Below, piece after piece: positions 18,541 through 26,971 of a DNA stretch of 64,000 nucleotides. Within the stretch, counting starts at the first letter, position 1. Each line of letters begins with the position of its first letter. A model generated the notes under the pieces. The model saw only the letters and a program-made list of their open reading frames with translations. It was not told the DNA's origin and did not search any database. The translations under genes were made by a program, and so were the position numbers. The stretch comes from Paenibacillus sp. UNC499MF (GTDB lineage Bacteria > Bacillota > Bacilli > Paenibacillales > NBRC-103111). The stretch lies in contig NZ_FNVF01000011.1 in NCBI RefSeq assembly GCF_900107975.1, positions 33,828 to 97,827 of the forward strand, read 5' to 3'.

Positions 18541-19920
18541 ATGCAGATACTGTTATACGTAACGACCCTCGTTTTTCTGGCGTTTCAGCTCTTGTATACC
18601 TTTATTCCGCTGCTGTTCAGCAAGGTAAAGAAGCTGGAGGAAGGCCTGGAGGAAAAATCGATTTCCGTTCTTGTGCCGGCCTACAACGAGGAGCTGACGA
18701 TCCGCAATTGTATCGAAGCGATGGAGGGCCTGAAGTACCGGAATCATGAAATCATCATTATCAACGACGGGTCGAAAGACGCCACTCTCCGGAAGCTGCA
18801 CGAGCTGCTGGATCTGCAGGAAGACGACCGCCAGGTCATGCAGGAATTAACTTATCAGCCGGTTCGGGCCTTTTACCGGTCCCGGCAGTATCCCCATATG
18901 TATGTCATCGATAAGCACAACGGCGGCAAAGCCGACTCCCTCAACGCCGGAATCGATTACGCCCTTTCGGACATCGTCATTACGCTGGATGCCGACTCGA
19001 TGCTGGAAGGGAACTCCCTTCAGTATGTGAACCAGTATTTCCACGATCCCGATGTAATGGCGCTGGGCGGTACCGTCAAGATTGTCCAGGGCGCGGAAAG
19101 GAAGGACGGGCGGATCCTGGAGAGATTTACCGGCAAAGGACTTATCAAAAGTCAGATCATCTCCTATATTCACGGATTCTATGTCAGAAAGCTTACCCAG
19201 TCTGCGCTTAACTCGATCGTGGTCATTTCCGGCGCTTTCGGCGCTTTTTACAAAGAAGTGCTGATCCAAGTGGACGGGTTCAGGAGCACAGTCGGCGAGG
19301 ACATCGATATCACGCTGAAAATCCACGAATACCTCAAAGCGAACGGGCTTTCGAAGAAGCTCGTGTACGCCCCCGAAGCCGTCTGTTACACCGAATGCCC
19401 CGAGAATATGCCGAACTTCTACAAACAGCGGATCCGCTGGCAGAAAGCTTTTATCGACTGCATCCTCATTTATTGGTCGGACCTGCCCCGCAAGTTCAAT
19501 CTGGGCGTCCGGCTGTTTTTCGCCATTGACGGCTTTGTATTGGGAACGCTGACGGCGTTCACGACGTTCGTGTATTTGTTCCAGCTGCTTATAGCGGGGG
19601 ACGGCATATGGATGGCGCTGCTTATCCTGTCGGCGACCCTGCTCATTAACGCCATTCAGATTATCATTGCGCTCGCGCTGTGCAAGAAATACGGGAGCAC
19701 CTACACGCTCAAAGACTACATCCGCATGTTTATTTTCAGCCAGCTCGAACTGCTGACATACCGGAACGTGCTGCTCTATATCAACATTGTGGGGACATTC
19801 AAATATTTCGATAACGACGAAGGCTGGGGGTATGTCGAGAGAAAAGGAATCGCGTCCATCTCCCGCAACGTAACCGCCGCGCCTGCCGCACCCGCTGCAG
19901 CCCCACTATCCCAGAGCTAA
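18541..19920 (+). CDS. Membrane family-2 glycosyltransferase (PgaC/IcaA-like processive synthase)
   Basis: A 459-residue inner-membrane glycosyltransferase. An N-terminal TM segment (about 2-25) leads into the GT2 catalytic domain: VLVPAYNEE near 45, INDGS near 79, LDADSM near 149-154, VGEDIDITLK near 255-265 and QRIRW at 296-300. These are the D,D,D,QxxRW residues of processive beta-glycan synthases such as PgaC/IcaA and hyaluronan synthase. Three or more C-terminal TM segments follow. A nucleotide-sugar-dependent polymerase, perhaps of poly-N-acetylglucosamine, is inferred. The gene begins a tight operon with an acyltransferase (15-nt gap) and a GH18 enzyme. Confidence 0.88.
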   Translation: MQILLYVTTLVFLAFQLLYTFIPLLFSKVKKLEEGLEEKSISVLVPAYNEELTIRNCIEAMEGLKYRNHEIIIINDGSKDATLRKLHELLDLQEDDRQVMQELTYQPVRAFYRSRQYPHMYVIDKHNGGKADSLNAGIDYALSDIVITLDADSMLEGNSLQYVNQYFHDPDVMALGGTVKIVQGAERKDGRILERFTGKGLIKSQIISYIHGFYVRKLTQSALNSIVVISGAFGAFYKEVLIQVDGFRSTVGEDIDITLKIHEYLKANGLSKKLVYAPEAVCYTECPENMPNFYKQRIRWQKAFIDCILIYWSDLPRKFNLGVRLFFAIDGFVLGTLTAFTTFVYLFQLLIAGDGIWMALLILSATLLINAIQIIIALALCKKYGSTYTLKDYIRMFIFSQLELLTYRNVLLYINIVGTFKYFDNDEGWGYVERKGIASISRNVTAAPAAPAAAPLSQS

Positions 19921-19935
19921 CGGAGGAAACCTTAT

Positions 19936-21039
19936 ATGAACAACGCAGTGCTCAAAACGAACCGGATCATTTACATCGATCTCCTGCGGATTCTTTCGAT
20001 TCTCGCCGTGATCATTTTACATATTACCGCCACCCTGCTGACCAGCACGAACGATTTCGATACCGCCTCCTGGTGGGTGAGCAACTTGTTCAATTCCGCC
20101 GCGCGTTTCGCGGTGCCCGTCTTTTTTATGATCAGCGGAGCGATGATTCTGCGGTCGGAAGTTAAATCCTACAAAACGTTCTTTCTGAAGCGCATCATGC
20201 CGCTTGTCGTTTCGCTCGTAAGCTGGTCCCTCATTTACAGCATTTTCACCCAATATTATTTGCAGAAAAGCACGATGGGAGCGGGGGAATTCCTGCTCAG
20301 CTTCGCTTACAAATTCATGCTGGACCGCAACTATATCCACCTGTGGTTTCTTTATGCGATCATCGCTATCTACCTGACGGTGCCGCTCATCAGCCGCTTG
20401 GTTAAGGCTTGCACCGAGAAGGAGCTTAGGTATTACCTGCTGCTCTGGTTTACCGTCAGCATCGCGTACCGCTTCATTACGGACAGCGTGCTGCGGATTA
20501 CATCGGAAAGCCTGTACGTGCCCATCATGAACATTCCGTTGTTTATGGGGTATCTCGGCTATTTTATCCTCGGCTATTACTTGTTCCATTACGAAATATC
20601 GCTCAGGCTGAAAAACATCCTGTTCAATCTGGGAATCGTCTCCTTCTTTCTCACGCCGGTGGCCACGTATTTCGCTTCCGCGTACAGCGGGGTGCTGGAC
20701 GAAATGTTTTACGGCAATTACTCCGTCACGACTTTCTTCATGGCGGCCGGTCTCTTTATTCTTTTTAAAGAAAAGGATGCCGCGATCAGCGCCAGAGTCA
20801 ACGACAAAGTCAAACGGCTCGTCGGCTCCATTTCCAAAGCGAGCTTCAGCATTTACCTGATTCACCTGCTTATCGAAATTATGGTCTCCCGGAGAACGGA
20901 GGTAGAAGGAAGCCTGGTCGAGACGACCGTCACGCTTCTGTTTAACCTCGGCGCGGTTTTTGTGGTCAGCTATCTCCTCGTCAAAATCCTCAATCTTAAC
21001 AAACTGGTGACGAATGTCTTATTCGGAGGAAAAGGATAA
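19936..21039 (+). CDS. Acyltransferase family 3 membrane protein
   Basis: A 367-residue protein with about ten TM helices and the acyltransferase-3 signature (IDLLRILSILAVIILH near residues 14-29, with RFAVPVFFMISGAMIL near 56-71). Members transfer acetyl or succinyl groups to extracellular polysaccharides; IcaC/WcaI-type members occur with GT2 polymerases. Its position between the GT2 gene and the GH18 gene (2-nt gap to the latter) suggests it modifies the polymer that the upstream enzyme makes. ATG 19936 has ACGGAGGA upstream. The acyl donor and substrate cannot be told from the sequence. Confidence 0.88.
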   Translation: MNNAVLKTNRIIYIDLLRILSILAVIILHITATLLTSTNDFDTASWWVSNLFNSAARFAVPVFFMISGAMILRSEVKSYKTFFLKRIMPLVVSLVSWSLIYSIFTQYYLQKSTMGAGEFLLSFAYKFMLDRNYIHLWFLYAIIAIYLTVPLISRLVKACTEKELRYYLLLWFTVSIAYRFITDSVLRITSESLYVPIMNIPLFMGYLGYFILGYYLFHYEISLRLKNILFNLGIVSFFLTPVATYFASAYSGVLDEMFYGNYSVTTFFMAAGLFILFKEKDAAISARVNDKVKRLVGSISKASFSIYLIHLLIEIMVSRRTEVEGSLVETTVTLLFNLGAVFVVSYLLVKILNLNKLVTNVLFGGKG

Positions 21040-21041
21040 CG

Positions 21042-22181
21042 ATGAAAATACACCTGTATACGAAGCTGTTCGTCGCGCTGCTGATTTCCGGAATGGGCCT
21101 TTACTTTTATAACACCACCCAGGCCAAAGACCATAAAATCAATTCCGTCTACGTCATTCCGACGGGGGACAATCTGGCCGAAATCAACTTCGAGGAGAAA
21201 AAGATCGACATCGCGTTCCTGGCTTTCGCCCAAATAGGGGACAAGTACAAGGTAGCGTTCCATAAAGACGAAGCCGCGGATGCCGAAATCAAGGAGAATA
21301 TCAAAAAGCTCAAAAAAAACAACCCGAAAACGAGCCTTGTGCTCGCGGTAGGAGGATACGGGGCGGACGGTTTTTCCGACGCCAGCCTGCAGGAGAACCG
21401 CCAGACGTTTACCGACAACATAGTAGCCCTGGTCAAAGAGCTCGGCTTGGACGGCGTCGATATCGATTGGGAATACCCGGCCTCGGATGCCTGGGGAACG
21501 CAGAAATCCCGCAGCGAAGACACGCAGAACTTCACCTACCTGATGAAGGAACTGAGAGAGAAGCTGAACCGGCTTCCGCATAAGAACAAGAAGTATATCC
21601 TGACCTTCGCGTCGGGGACGCAGGACTGGTACTTCAAGAACGTCGAGGTTAAAAAGGTTGAAAAATACGTTGACTACATCAACGTCATGAGCTACGACCT
21701 GACCGGCAAATGGTCGGATACGACGGGGCTCAACTCCAATCTGTACAAGGATGCGGAGAATAAATCCATAGACAGCGTGGACAGCATCGTGCAGCTGTAT
21801 CTCAGCCACCAGATCGATCCGGCCAAGCTGCTGCTCGGAGTTCCCGCGTATTCGTACGGATGGGAAGACGTCAAGAGCGACGGCGACGGGGCGTTCTCGC
21901 CCGGCAAGCCGATCGACATCGACAAGACCGATCTCAGCTACAAGACCATCGAAGAGAAATACATGAACAAGAACGGGTTCAAACGGTATTTCGACGAGAA
22001 GGCCAAAGCCGCTTATTTGTACGACGGCAAAACGTTCATTTCGTACGAAGATAAGGAAGCGCTCCGGGAAAAAATCGCCTATATCAAGGCGCATAATCTG
22101 GGCGGCGCCATGGTCTGGGAATATTCCCAGGATGCGGACGACGGGCTTGTGAAGTTCCTGGGCGACCATTTGAACGAGTAG
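21042..22181 (+). CDS. GH18 glycoside hydrolase, membrane-anchored or secreted
   Basis: A 379-residue protein with a single N-terminal hydrophobic segment (about 6-24), so it is secreted or membrane-anchored. The rest is a GH18 TIM barrel with the catalytic motif DGVDIDWE at 137-144 (catalytic acid Glu144) and conserved MSYDL and MVWEYSQD segments. GH18 enzymes cut beta-1,4-GlcNAc linkages or related sugars. As the last gene of the GT2-acyltransferase operon it may trim or release the polymer outside the cell, a job that PgaB/IcaB-like proteins do in poly-GlcNAc systems. That parallel is inference. A terminator follows 36 bp downstream. Confidence 0.9.
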   Translation: MKIHLYTKLFVALLISGMGLYFYNTTQAKDHKINSVYVIPTGDNLAEINFEEKKIDIAFLAFAQIGDKYKVAFHKDEAADAEIKENIKKLKKNNPKTSLVLAVGGYGADGFSDASLQENRQTFTDNIVALVKELGLDGVDIDWEYPASDAWGTQKSRSEDTQNFTYLMKELREKLNRLPHKNKKYILTFASGTQDWYFKNVEVKKVEKYVDYINVMSYDLTGKWSDTTGLNSNLYKDAENKSIDSVDSIVQLYLSHQIDPAKLLLGVPAYSYGWEDVKSDGDGAFSPGKPIDIDKTDLSYKTIEEKYMNKNGFKRYFDEKAKAAYLYDGKTFISYEDKEALREKIAYIKAHNLGGAMVWEYSQDADDGLVKFLGDHLNE

Positions 22182-22217
22182 GAAAAGGGAACGGCGCTTC
22201 AGAAGCGTACGGCCCCG

Positions 22218-22245
22218 GGCTGTCTCTTAGGAGGCAGCCTTTTTT
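22218..22245 (+). terminator. Terminator of the polysaccharide operon
   Basis: GGCTGTCTC-TTAG-GAGGCAGCC hairpin followed by T6. Confidence 0.88.
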
Positions 22246-22283
22246 GTATCGGGGAGCCGGGTTCAATGCAAATGACACCGCGG

Positions 22284-23015
22284 CTATATTCGTGGAGTAA
22301 ATTTCCGGCCGATAATATTGCCGTCCTTATAGCCGTCGTCCCCGAAGAAATCTTTTGCCAGATGCATGTATAAGCGGGGATGAACAAGCGATAAAGGTTC
22401 CGATTCCGAAGGTTGGTAATCTTGAAGGGAAGCATAACGGCTCAAGGCTTCTTCTCTTACATAAAGCAGGATGTTTTGTGCGTACCACCACTGGACATGA
22501 GCATTTTCCCAGACCTGACTGCGGATACAATCAATAGCGACAAATCCTTTTTTGTTAAAAAGCTCCGCCCAGTAGCCCGGCCACTGCTCGTTAATATGAT
22601 TTCTTCCCCCCTGATAAGGAATAGCCGCGGAGAATAAAACGGCATCCCCGTGAGAAACGAGGGTATTTACATAGGTCTCGGCGGAAGTGTGGGGCAGGTG
22701 TTCGCCGACCTCCAGGGAAACGACCAGATCATACTGCTTCCCGGAAGAAAAAAACGTGGCAAGATCATGTTTTCTGAAATTCTCTTTCGGTATTTGGAGC
22801 ATGTCCTCATTCACATAATCACCGTCTACCCCCAGGATTTCCCCGACTCCGCGATCTTTAAAAACGGAAAGCCAGGCACCCGTGCCGCACCCGATGTCGA
22901 TGACGGATTCCGGGTTAATAAGGTCCAAGAGAATAGGAACTATCTCGCAGGCCGATTTCCTGGACCCATCCTGCTGTGACTTAAAAAAATCCGAGTTATA
23001 AACGGTTTCGTTCAT
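22284..23015 (-). CDS. Class I SAM-dependent methyltransferase
   Basis: A 243-residue protein with the Rossmann-type SAM-binding motif VIDIGCGTGAWL and a following acidic LGVDGDYV loop. The post-I region DLVVSLEVGEHLPHTSA is typical of small-molecule or sugar-type methyltransferases of the Methyltransf_23/25 kind. The substrate is unknown. ATG 23015 was chosen because AAAAGGAGTGG precedes it; a longer frame upstream lacks this. The gene is convergent with the polysaccharide operon and lies at the left edge of the AT-rich segment, whose composition it begins to share. Confidence 0.8.
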   Translation of the reverse strand: MNETVYNSDFFKSQQDGSRKSACEIVPILLDLINPESVIDIGCGTGAWLSVFKDRGVGEILGVDGDYVNEDMLQIPKENFRKHDLATFFSSGKQYDLVVSLEVGEHLPHTSAETYVNTLVSHGDAVLFSAAIPYQGGRNHINEQWPGYWAELFNKKGFVAIDCIRSQVWENAHVQWWYAQNILLYVREEALSRYASLQDYQPSESEPLSLVHPRLYMHLAKDFFGDDGYKDGNIIGRKFTPRI

Positions 23016-23426
23016 TGTTCTCACCACTCCTTTTCCACTGGAAATTATGTCAGCCGTTCTCGCTGAATTCCTACTTTTTTTCAACTGTTTACGTATAATT
23101 GAATCGGTAAAAGTATTTTATGGTAAATTATACCTTAATTTAATCTTTGCTTACAATCGTTTAAAAAATGTTACCTCTTTTATCTATACGCTTGTACAGA
23201 CGCATAGGTATAAAATCTGGTAATTAGGAATCAAAAAGAAATAATACAAAAAGCCGCCAATCCCGGAAACAGGAATCGCGGCTTTGTGCATTTGTTATGT
23301 ACACGCTTATTTCATAAAATTTTTGTTTTAGGAAGCGATAATTTTAAGGGAGTAGTATCCAAGAAAACCTATTTTAAGCTATAATTCGAGAAGGAATATA
23401 CTTACAAATAGAATAAAGTAAGGAAA
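23016..23426. other. AT-rich intergenic region
   Basis: No ORF with a ribosome binding site was seen. One hairpin with a long loop (AAAGCCGC to GCGGCTTT, about 23249-23286) could terminate the divergent peptide transcript. Its T-run is weak. Confidence 0.45.
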
Positions 23427-23591
23427 TTAGACCCAGTACTCTTTTGGTTGCGACGGCTTTTTTTGAGCGGTGTTAGTACTTTCTAGGGAGAAACGCTCCA
23501 GTAGGGAATTCGGTTGAGAAGCGGACAAAGATTCTGCTTTCATTTTTCTAATAGTTGTTCGTAGTTCCGGGGACCAGAGAACAAGCTGCAT
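23427..23591 (-). CDS. Small peptide gene (54 aa), Trp near C-terminus, divergent from ComP-like kinase
   Basis: The peptide starts MQLVLWSPEL at ATG 23591 with TAGGAGGT 8 nt upstream, an excellent ribosome binding site. It is 54 residues long and ends PSQPKEYWV, with Trp next to last. It has no signal peptide or TM segment. The position head-to-head with a ComP-like kinase, the length (ComX precursors are about 55 residues) and the C-terminal Trp together suggest a ComX-like signalling peptide. ComX, however, is normally encoded on the same strand just upstream of comP, together with comQ, and neither holds here. It could equally be an unrelated small regulator. That it is a gene is fairly well supported; its function is inference. 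Confidence 0.6.
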   Translation of the reverse strand: MQLVLWSPELRTTIRKMKAESLSASQPNSLLERFSLESTNTAQKKPSQPKEYWV

Positions 23592-23667
23592 GCTGATATA
23601 CCTCCTAATAAATAAGTGTGTTTGTTTAATATATACCACATTCTCTAGGTCGAAAGTAGGGAATATT

Positions 23668-25992
23668 TTGTACTCAAAATCTGTTATAGGTATACTGGCT
23701 GTACTGCTAATTGGAACTCAAGTTGGGTTTACACACTTTTTATTTTCTTCACCATTTGTGGGAATTCATATTCAGGAAAATGAAGATCATCAGTGGGTGA
23801 TAACAGGTTTTGAAACACAGCAGGTATCAGGGGATTTAGGAGTTAGAATCGGCGATCAAGTCATTGCCGTTGACGGAAAACCACCCGCTTCCATTGCCAG
23901 TGTAGTTAAATGGGATGCAGTTGGGCGGGCTGAGCAGATGCAAATCATACGTGGAGATGAAACTTTTACAATCGCACCGACTTCGCATGTAACCAGTTAT
24001 GATCTGTGTAATATTTTCGGACAAATTCTATGTTTCTTTACTTTATTCATCTTAGTTTGGAAGATGCCGCCCTTGGCGTCATTTCGTTATTTGTGTCTAA
24101 TTTTTTTAGCTTTAGGAATCTTATTTATGTCCTTACCAAGTTCTTTAAGATCTGACGGGTTTGCAAAAAACATGGTTTTGACCGCTGTGATGTTGCTCCC
24201 TGTTTTGTTTTATCACTTTTTTATCGTTTTTATGAGAGAGCGCGGCAAAACAAGAACGGATGCTAATTCTAAATTGCTACTTATTTTGTATATTTTTATT
24301 GGATTGAGTTTTCTCGTCCAGCTTGTTTATGTAGTTCCTTCAGAATTAACCAGAAGGGTGTTCCAATTCATGGAGAACACATCCATGGTTGTTTTTGTAG
24401 CGGGCTTTATCATAAATATGGTGTTCCTCCTATCGCTGTATCAAAAAGAACGGAAGAATAAGAAATACGTAGCAGATATTATTAAAACAATCATGCTTTC
24501 ACTATTAGTTTCATTTGGTCCTATTACTCTCCTGTATTTTGTTCCCAGAGTCTTTTCGATGACGTATATTGTAGATCCTATCTACAGCGGGCTCTTCGCT
24601 TTACTCTTCCCGATACTGCTTACCTACCTGATCGCGACCAAGCAGCTTTACGAGATTGATTTATTTGTCCGTCGGCTGCTTTTTATGGCCGTTATGTCTA
24701 TCATTCCTTCCGTGTTTTTTACAAGTGTGTTGGTTGCGTATCTGCCTGATTTGCCCCTCCAACAAATCATTCTTGTATTTATGCTTGGATGCATGTTTTG
24801 CTCGGCGTTCCTCTTCTCGCTTGAATATTTCACAAAAATAACAGAGCCTTATTTTTTTCCAAGAAGAAGTCTACATCGGGATTCACTTCGCCGAATTACG
24901 GATCAATTGAGTGAAATCACGACCTTTCGGGAATTTAAAGAGGCGGTTTTGGAAGATATCGTGTCGGTTCTGCAGGTTTACGGAGCAGCTATCGTGTTTG
25001 CATCTTCTACTGAGGTTGATGCAGTATGCGACGGTGAAATCGATGAACGTATCGTTAAGCAGCTTGCGAAGGATAAGCCATTCCAAGAATGCAGAAGCGG
25101 CGAGTATTTCATTTACCCCATTTCTAAGCATGGAGAATATACCAGTCACCTGATTTTGACGGAGGAGAAAGAAAATACATATGTGAGTACGGAAGATCGA
25201 CAGTGGCTTCGTACCGTAATCGGGCATCTTTCTGTGAGTCTGGAGAATGTTTATTTGATTCGCACGATGCAAATGAAGATGCAGCAAATCGCTTCCCAAA
25301 TTCCGAACGAAGAAGCGACGGATGCCTTGATCTGGTTCCGGAAAGTCCTGTTTGACTTACAGGAGAAGGAACGCATACGTATCGCTACCGACCTGCATGA
25401 TACGACAATGCAAGATTTGTTCTTTCTTAAAAGAAGATTAAGTAATTTGAAGGAAGAGCTAACGCCTATGCAGAGAACGCAAATAATAAACATAATGGAG
25501 TACATTGATATTATTAATGCAAACTTGCGGCAAAGCTGCTATGAACTGCATCCGCACTTAATTAAAGAAACCGGTATTGTAGTCGCTCTGCAAAAATTAA
25601 TCGATCAAGAAATGAAACTTGAATCGTTTGAAGTCGAATTCCGCGTCGAGGAAGCCGACACTGTCGAGCGGTTAAGCCTGGAAACAAAACGCCATTTGTT
25701 CCGCGTTATCCAAGAGCTTCTTAACAACGCAAAAAAGCACTCCGAGGCAAACCTGCTCTCTATTCGGTTAGGTGTAAATAACAAGCAGATTTTACTCTTC
25801 TATGAAGATGACGGGAAGGGGTTCAATATCGATATTTTAGATTGGCAGGATGGCAGAATATCGGGAATGGGGATGAAACAATTGAAAAGCAGAATCATAT
25901 CCCTGAACGGTCAATTTTCTTTGGAAAGCAGTGAGGGCAATGGCCTAAAAATTCAAGCGATCATTCCCTGGAAGGAGGGAGCTGCATTTTGA
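23668..25992 (+). CDS. ComP-like sensor histidine kinase (PDZ-like plus multiple TM, HisKA_3)
   Basis: A protein of about 774 residues if TTG 23668 is the start (AGTAGGG 6 nt upstream); the frame is open further left, to 23590, but that stretch overlaps the promoter and RBS of the divergent peptide gene. TM1 is followed by an extracellular PDZ-like loop (about 25-108; LGVRIGDQVIAVDGKPP). About nine more TM helices precede a cytoplasmic part with the NarL-type kinase motif ATDLHDTTMQD (His577), an N-box ELLNNAKKHS and a DDGKGFNI G-box. Length and architecture match ComP, the ComX receptor of B. subtilis (about 770 residues). It overlaps the response regulator gene by 4 nt. The DNA is clearly AT-richer than the flanks. 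Confidence 0.85.
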   Translation: MYSKSVIGILAVLLIGTQVGFTHFLFSSPFVGIHIQENEDHQWVITGFETQQVSGDLGVRIGDQVIAVDGKPPASIASVVKWDAVGRAEQMQIIRGDETFTIAPTSHVTSYDLCNIFGQILCFFTLFILVWKMPPLASFRYLCLIFLALGILFMSLPSSLRSDGFAKNMVLTAVMLLPVLFYHFFIVFMRERGKTRTDANSKLLLILYIFIGLSFLVQLVYVVPSELTRRVFQFMENTSMVVFVAGFIINMVFLLSLYQKERKNKKYVADIIKTIMLSLLVSFGPITLLYFVPRVFSMTYIVDPIYSGLFALLFPILLTYLIATKQLYEIDLFVRRLLFMAVMSIIPSVFFTSVLVAYLPDLPLQQIILVFMLGCMFCSAFLFSLEYFTKITEPYFFPRRSLHRDSLRRITDQLSEITTFREFKEAVLEDIVSVLQVYGAAIVFASSTEVDAVCDGEIDERIVKQLAKDKPFQECRSGEYFIYPISKHGEYTSHLILTEEKENTYVSTEDRQWLRTVIGHLSVSLENVYLIRTMQMKMQQIASQIPNEEATDALIWFRKVLFDLQEKERIRIATDLHDTTMQDLFFLKRRLSNLKEELTPMQRTQIINIMEYIDIINANLRQSCYELHPHLIKETGIVVALQKLIDQEMKLESFEVEFRVEEADTVERLSLETKRHLFRVIQELLNNAKKHSEANLLSIRLGVNNKQILLFYEDDGKGFNIDILDWQDGRISGMGMKQLKSRIISLNGQFSLESSEGNGLKIQAIIPWKEGAAF

Positions 25993-26624
25993 ATGAGGAA
26001 ATTCGAGTGATCATTATAGATGATCATCCCATCATGGCGGAAGCAACCAAGCATATTATCGAAAAAATTGAGGGATTGAAAGTGGTCAGTATCGCAACAA
26101 ATGGGGTTCAAGGGATGGATATGATTAATTTATATGGCCCAAACCTCGTTATGCTAGATTATCAGTTGCCGGATTGTTCGGGTATTAGCGTTGCTAAATG
26201 GATTAAAGAGACGCATCCGGCAATGAAAATCGTGATGATAACCGGCTTTGATGTTCTTGATTTGGTTGCCCCGCTAACGGAGATAGGGCTCCACGGTATT
26301 ATATCCAAAGAAAAAGAAGCCCCCGTCATAAGGCGGATGGTCGAATGCATATTGGATAATCAGTTGGTGCTGCCCCATGAAACCATTGCGAAGCTCGTTT
26401 CCGATCCGGAGAAAGATCCGGATCAATTGACGGAAGAGGAGAAGAAAATTATGATTTTGGCCTCTTCTGGAGAAACAAGCAGCCAGATAGCAGATAAGCT
26501 TTTTGTCAGCAAAAGATCCGTCGATAACTATATGAGTGTCATATATCGAAAACTGGCTGTCCGTTCCAAAGCGGAAGCCATCGCCGTATTCCAAAACAAT
26601 CGAAAAAAAGGGACCGGTATCTAG
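25989..26624 (+). CDS. NarL/FixJ-family response regulator, partner of the ComP-like kinase
   Basis: A 211-residue protein with a receiver domain (IIIDDHPIMAEATK, phosphoacceptor Asp57 in VMLDYQLP, conserved ISKEKE lysine) and a C-terminal LuxR-type HTH (LTEEEKKIMILASSGETSSQ, SKRSVDNYMSVIYRKL). The start is TTG 25989, overlapping the kinase stop in TTGA, with GGAAGGAGGG upstream; translational coupling is likely. The receiver N-terminus and HTH resemble ComA, but less closely than the regulator at 59759. No ComA box was found near this locus, so its targets are unknown. Confidence 0.88.
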   Translation: MNEEIRVIIIDDHPIMAEATKHIIEKIEGLKVVSIATNGVQGMDMINLYGPNLVMLDYQLPDCSGISVAKWIKETHPAMKIVMITGFDVLDLVAPLTEIGLHGIISKEKEAPVIRRMVECILDNQLVLPHETIAKLVSDPEKDPDQLTEEEKKIMILASSGETSSQIADKLFVSKRSVDNYMSVIYRKLAVRSKAEAIAVFQNNRKKGTGI

Positions 26625-26637
26625 GGGAATGCGCAAT

Positions 26638-26919
26638 ATGAATAGGTATATGACCAAAAATAATTCCTTATATTACGTTCTCCCTAATTTCAAAGAAACG
26701 GTGACTATTCTGGTCTTTCCGTTAGTAAGCCGCTCTGCCGGCCTGCAGGATCTGTTCGAAGCCTGTACGGTGTATAAGTTGGAGAAGGATGCCGTTTTGG
26801 ATGAGTTCGATCACTTAAAGCATCCTGAGAAGGGCACCCCTTTCGGAGAAATAGGCTTTTTTCTAAAGCGGCAGGTAGTCGATGAGATTCGCTCCTTGAC
26901 GGGTAACCGAAAGGAATAA
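26638..26919 (+). CDS. Hypothetical protein, 93 aa, co-transcribed with the response regulator
   Basis: A small soluble protein beginning MNRYMTKNNSLYYVLPNF at ATG 26638, 14 nt after the regulator stop, with AGGGG about 10 nt upstream. It has no recognised domain, TM segment or signal peptide. The sequence is mixed alpha/beta with an acidic-basic C-terminal half (EKDAVLDEFDHLKH, FFLKRQVVDEI). Operon position suggests a role linked to the kinase/regulator pair. A terminator follows within 20 bp, so it ends the transcript. Confidence 0.6.
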   Translation: MNRYMTKNNSLYYVLPNFKETVTILVFPLVSRSAGLQDLFEACTVYKLEKDAVLDEFDHLKHPEKGTPFGEIGFFLKRQVVDEIRSLTGNRKE

Positions 26920-26937
26920 TCGCAAAAATGCACATAA

Positions 26938-26971
26938 AAAAAGCGTCAGCTCCCAGGAGCCGGCGCTTTTG
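26938..26971. terminator. Bidirectional terminator
   Basis: A 12-bp stem (AGCGTCAGCTCC with GGAGCCGGCGCT, one wobble and one mismatch) flanked by an A-run on the left and T4 on the right. It overlaps the last codons of the convergent WYL gene, whose transcript would end in U7. Confidence 0.8.

Noticed and set aside
23590-23667. Upstream extension of the ComP-like kinase to ATG 23590
   Set aside because: It overlaps the RBS and promoter of the divergent peptide gene and adds 26 residues before TM1; TTG 23668 has an RBS and gives the ComP-like length.
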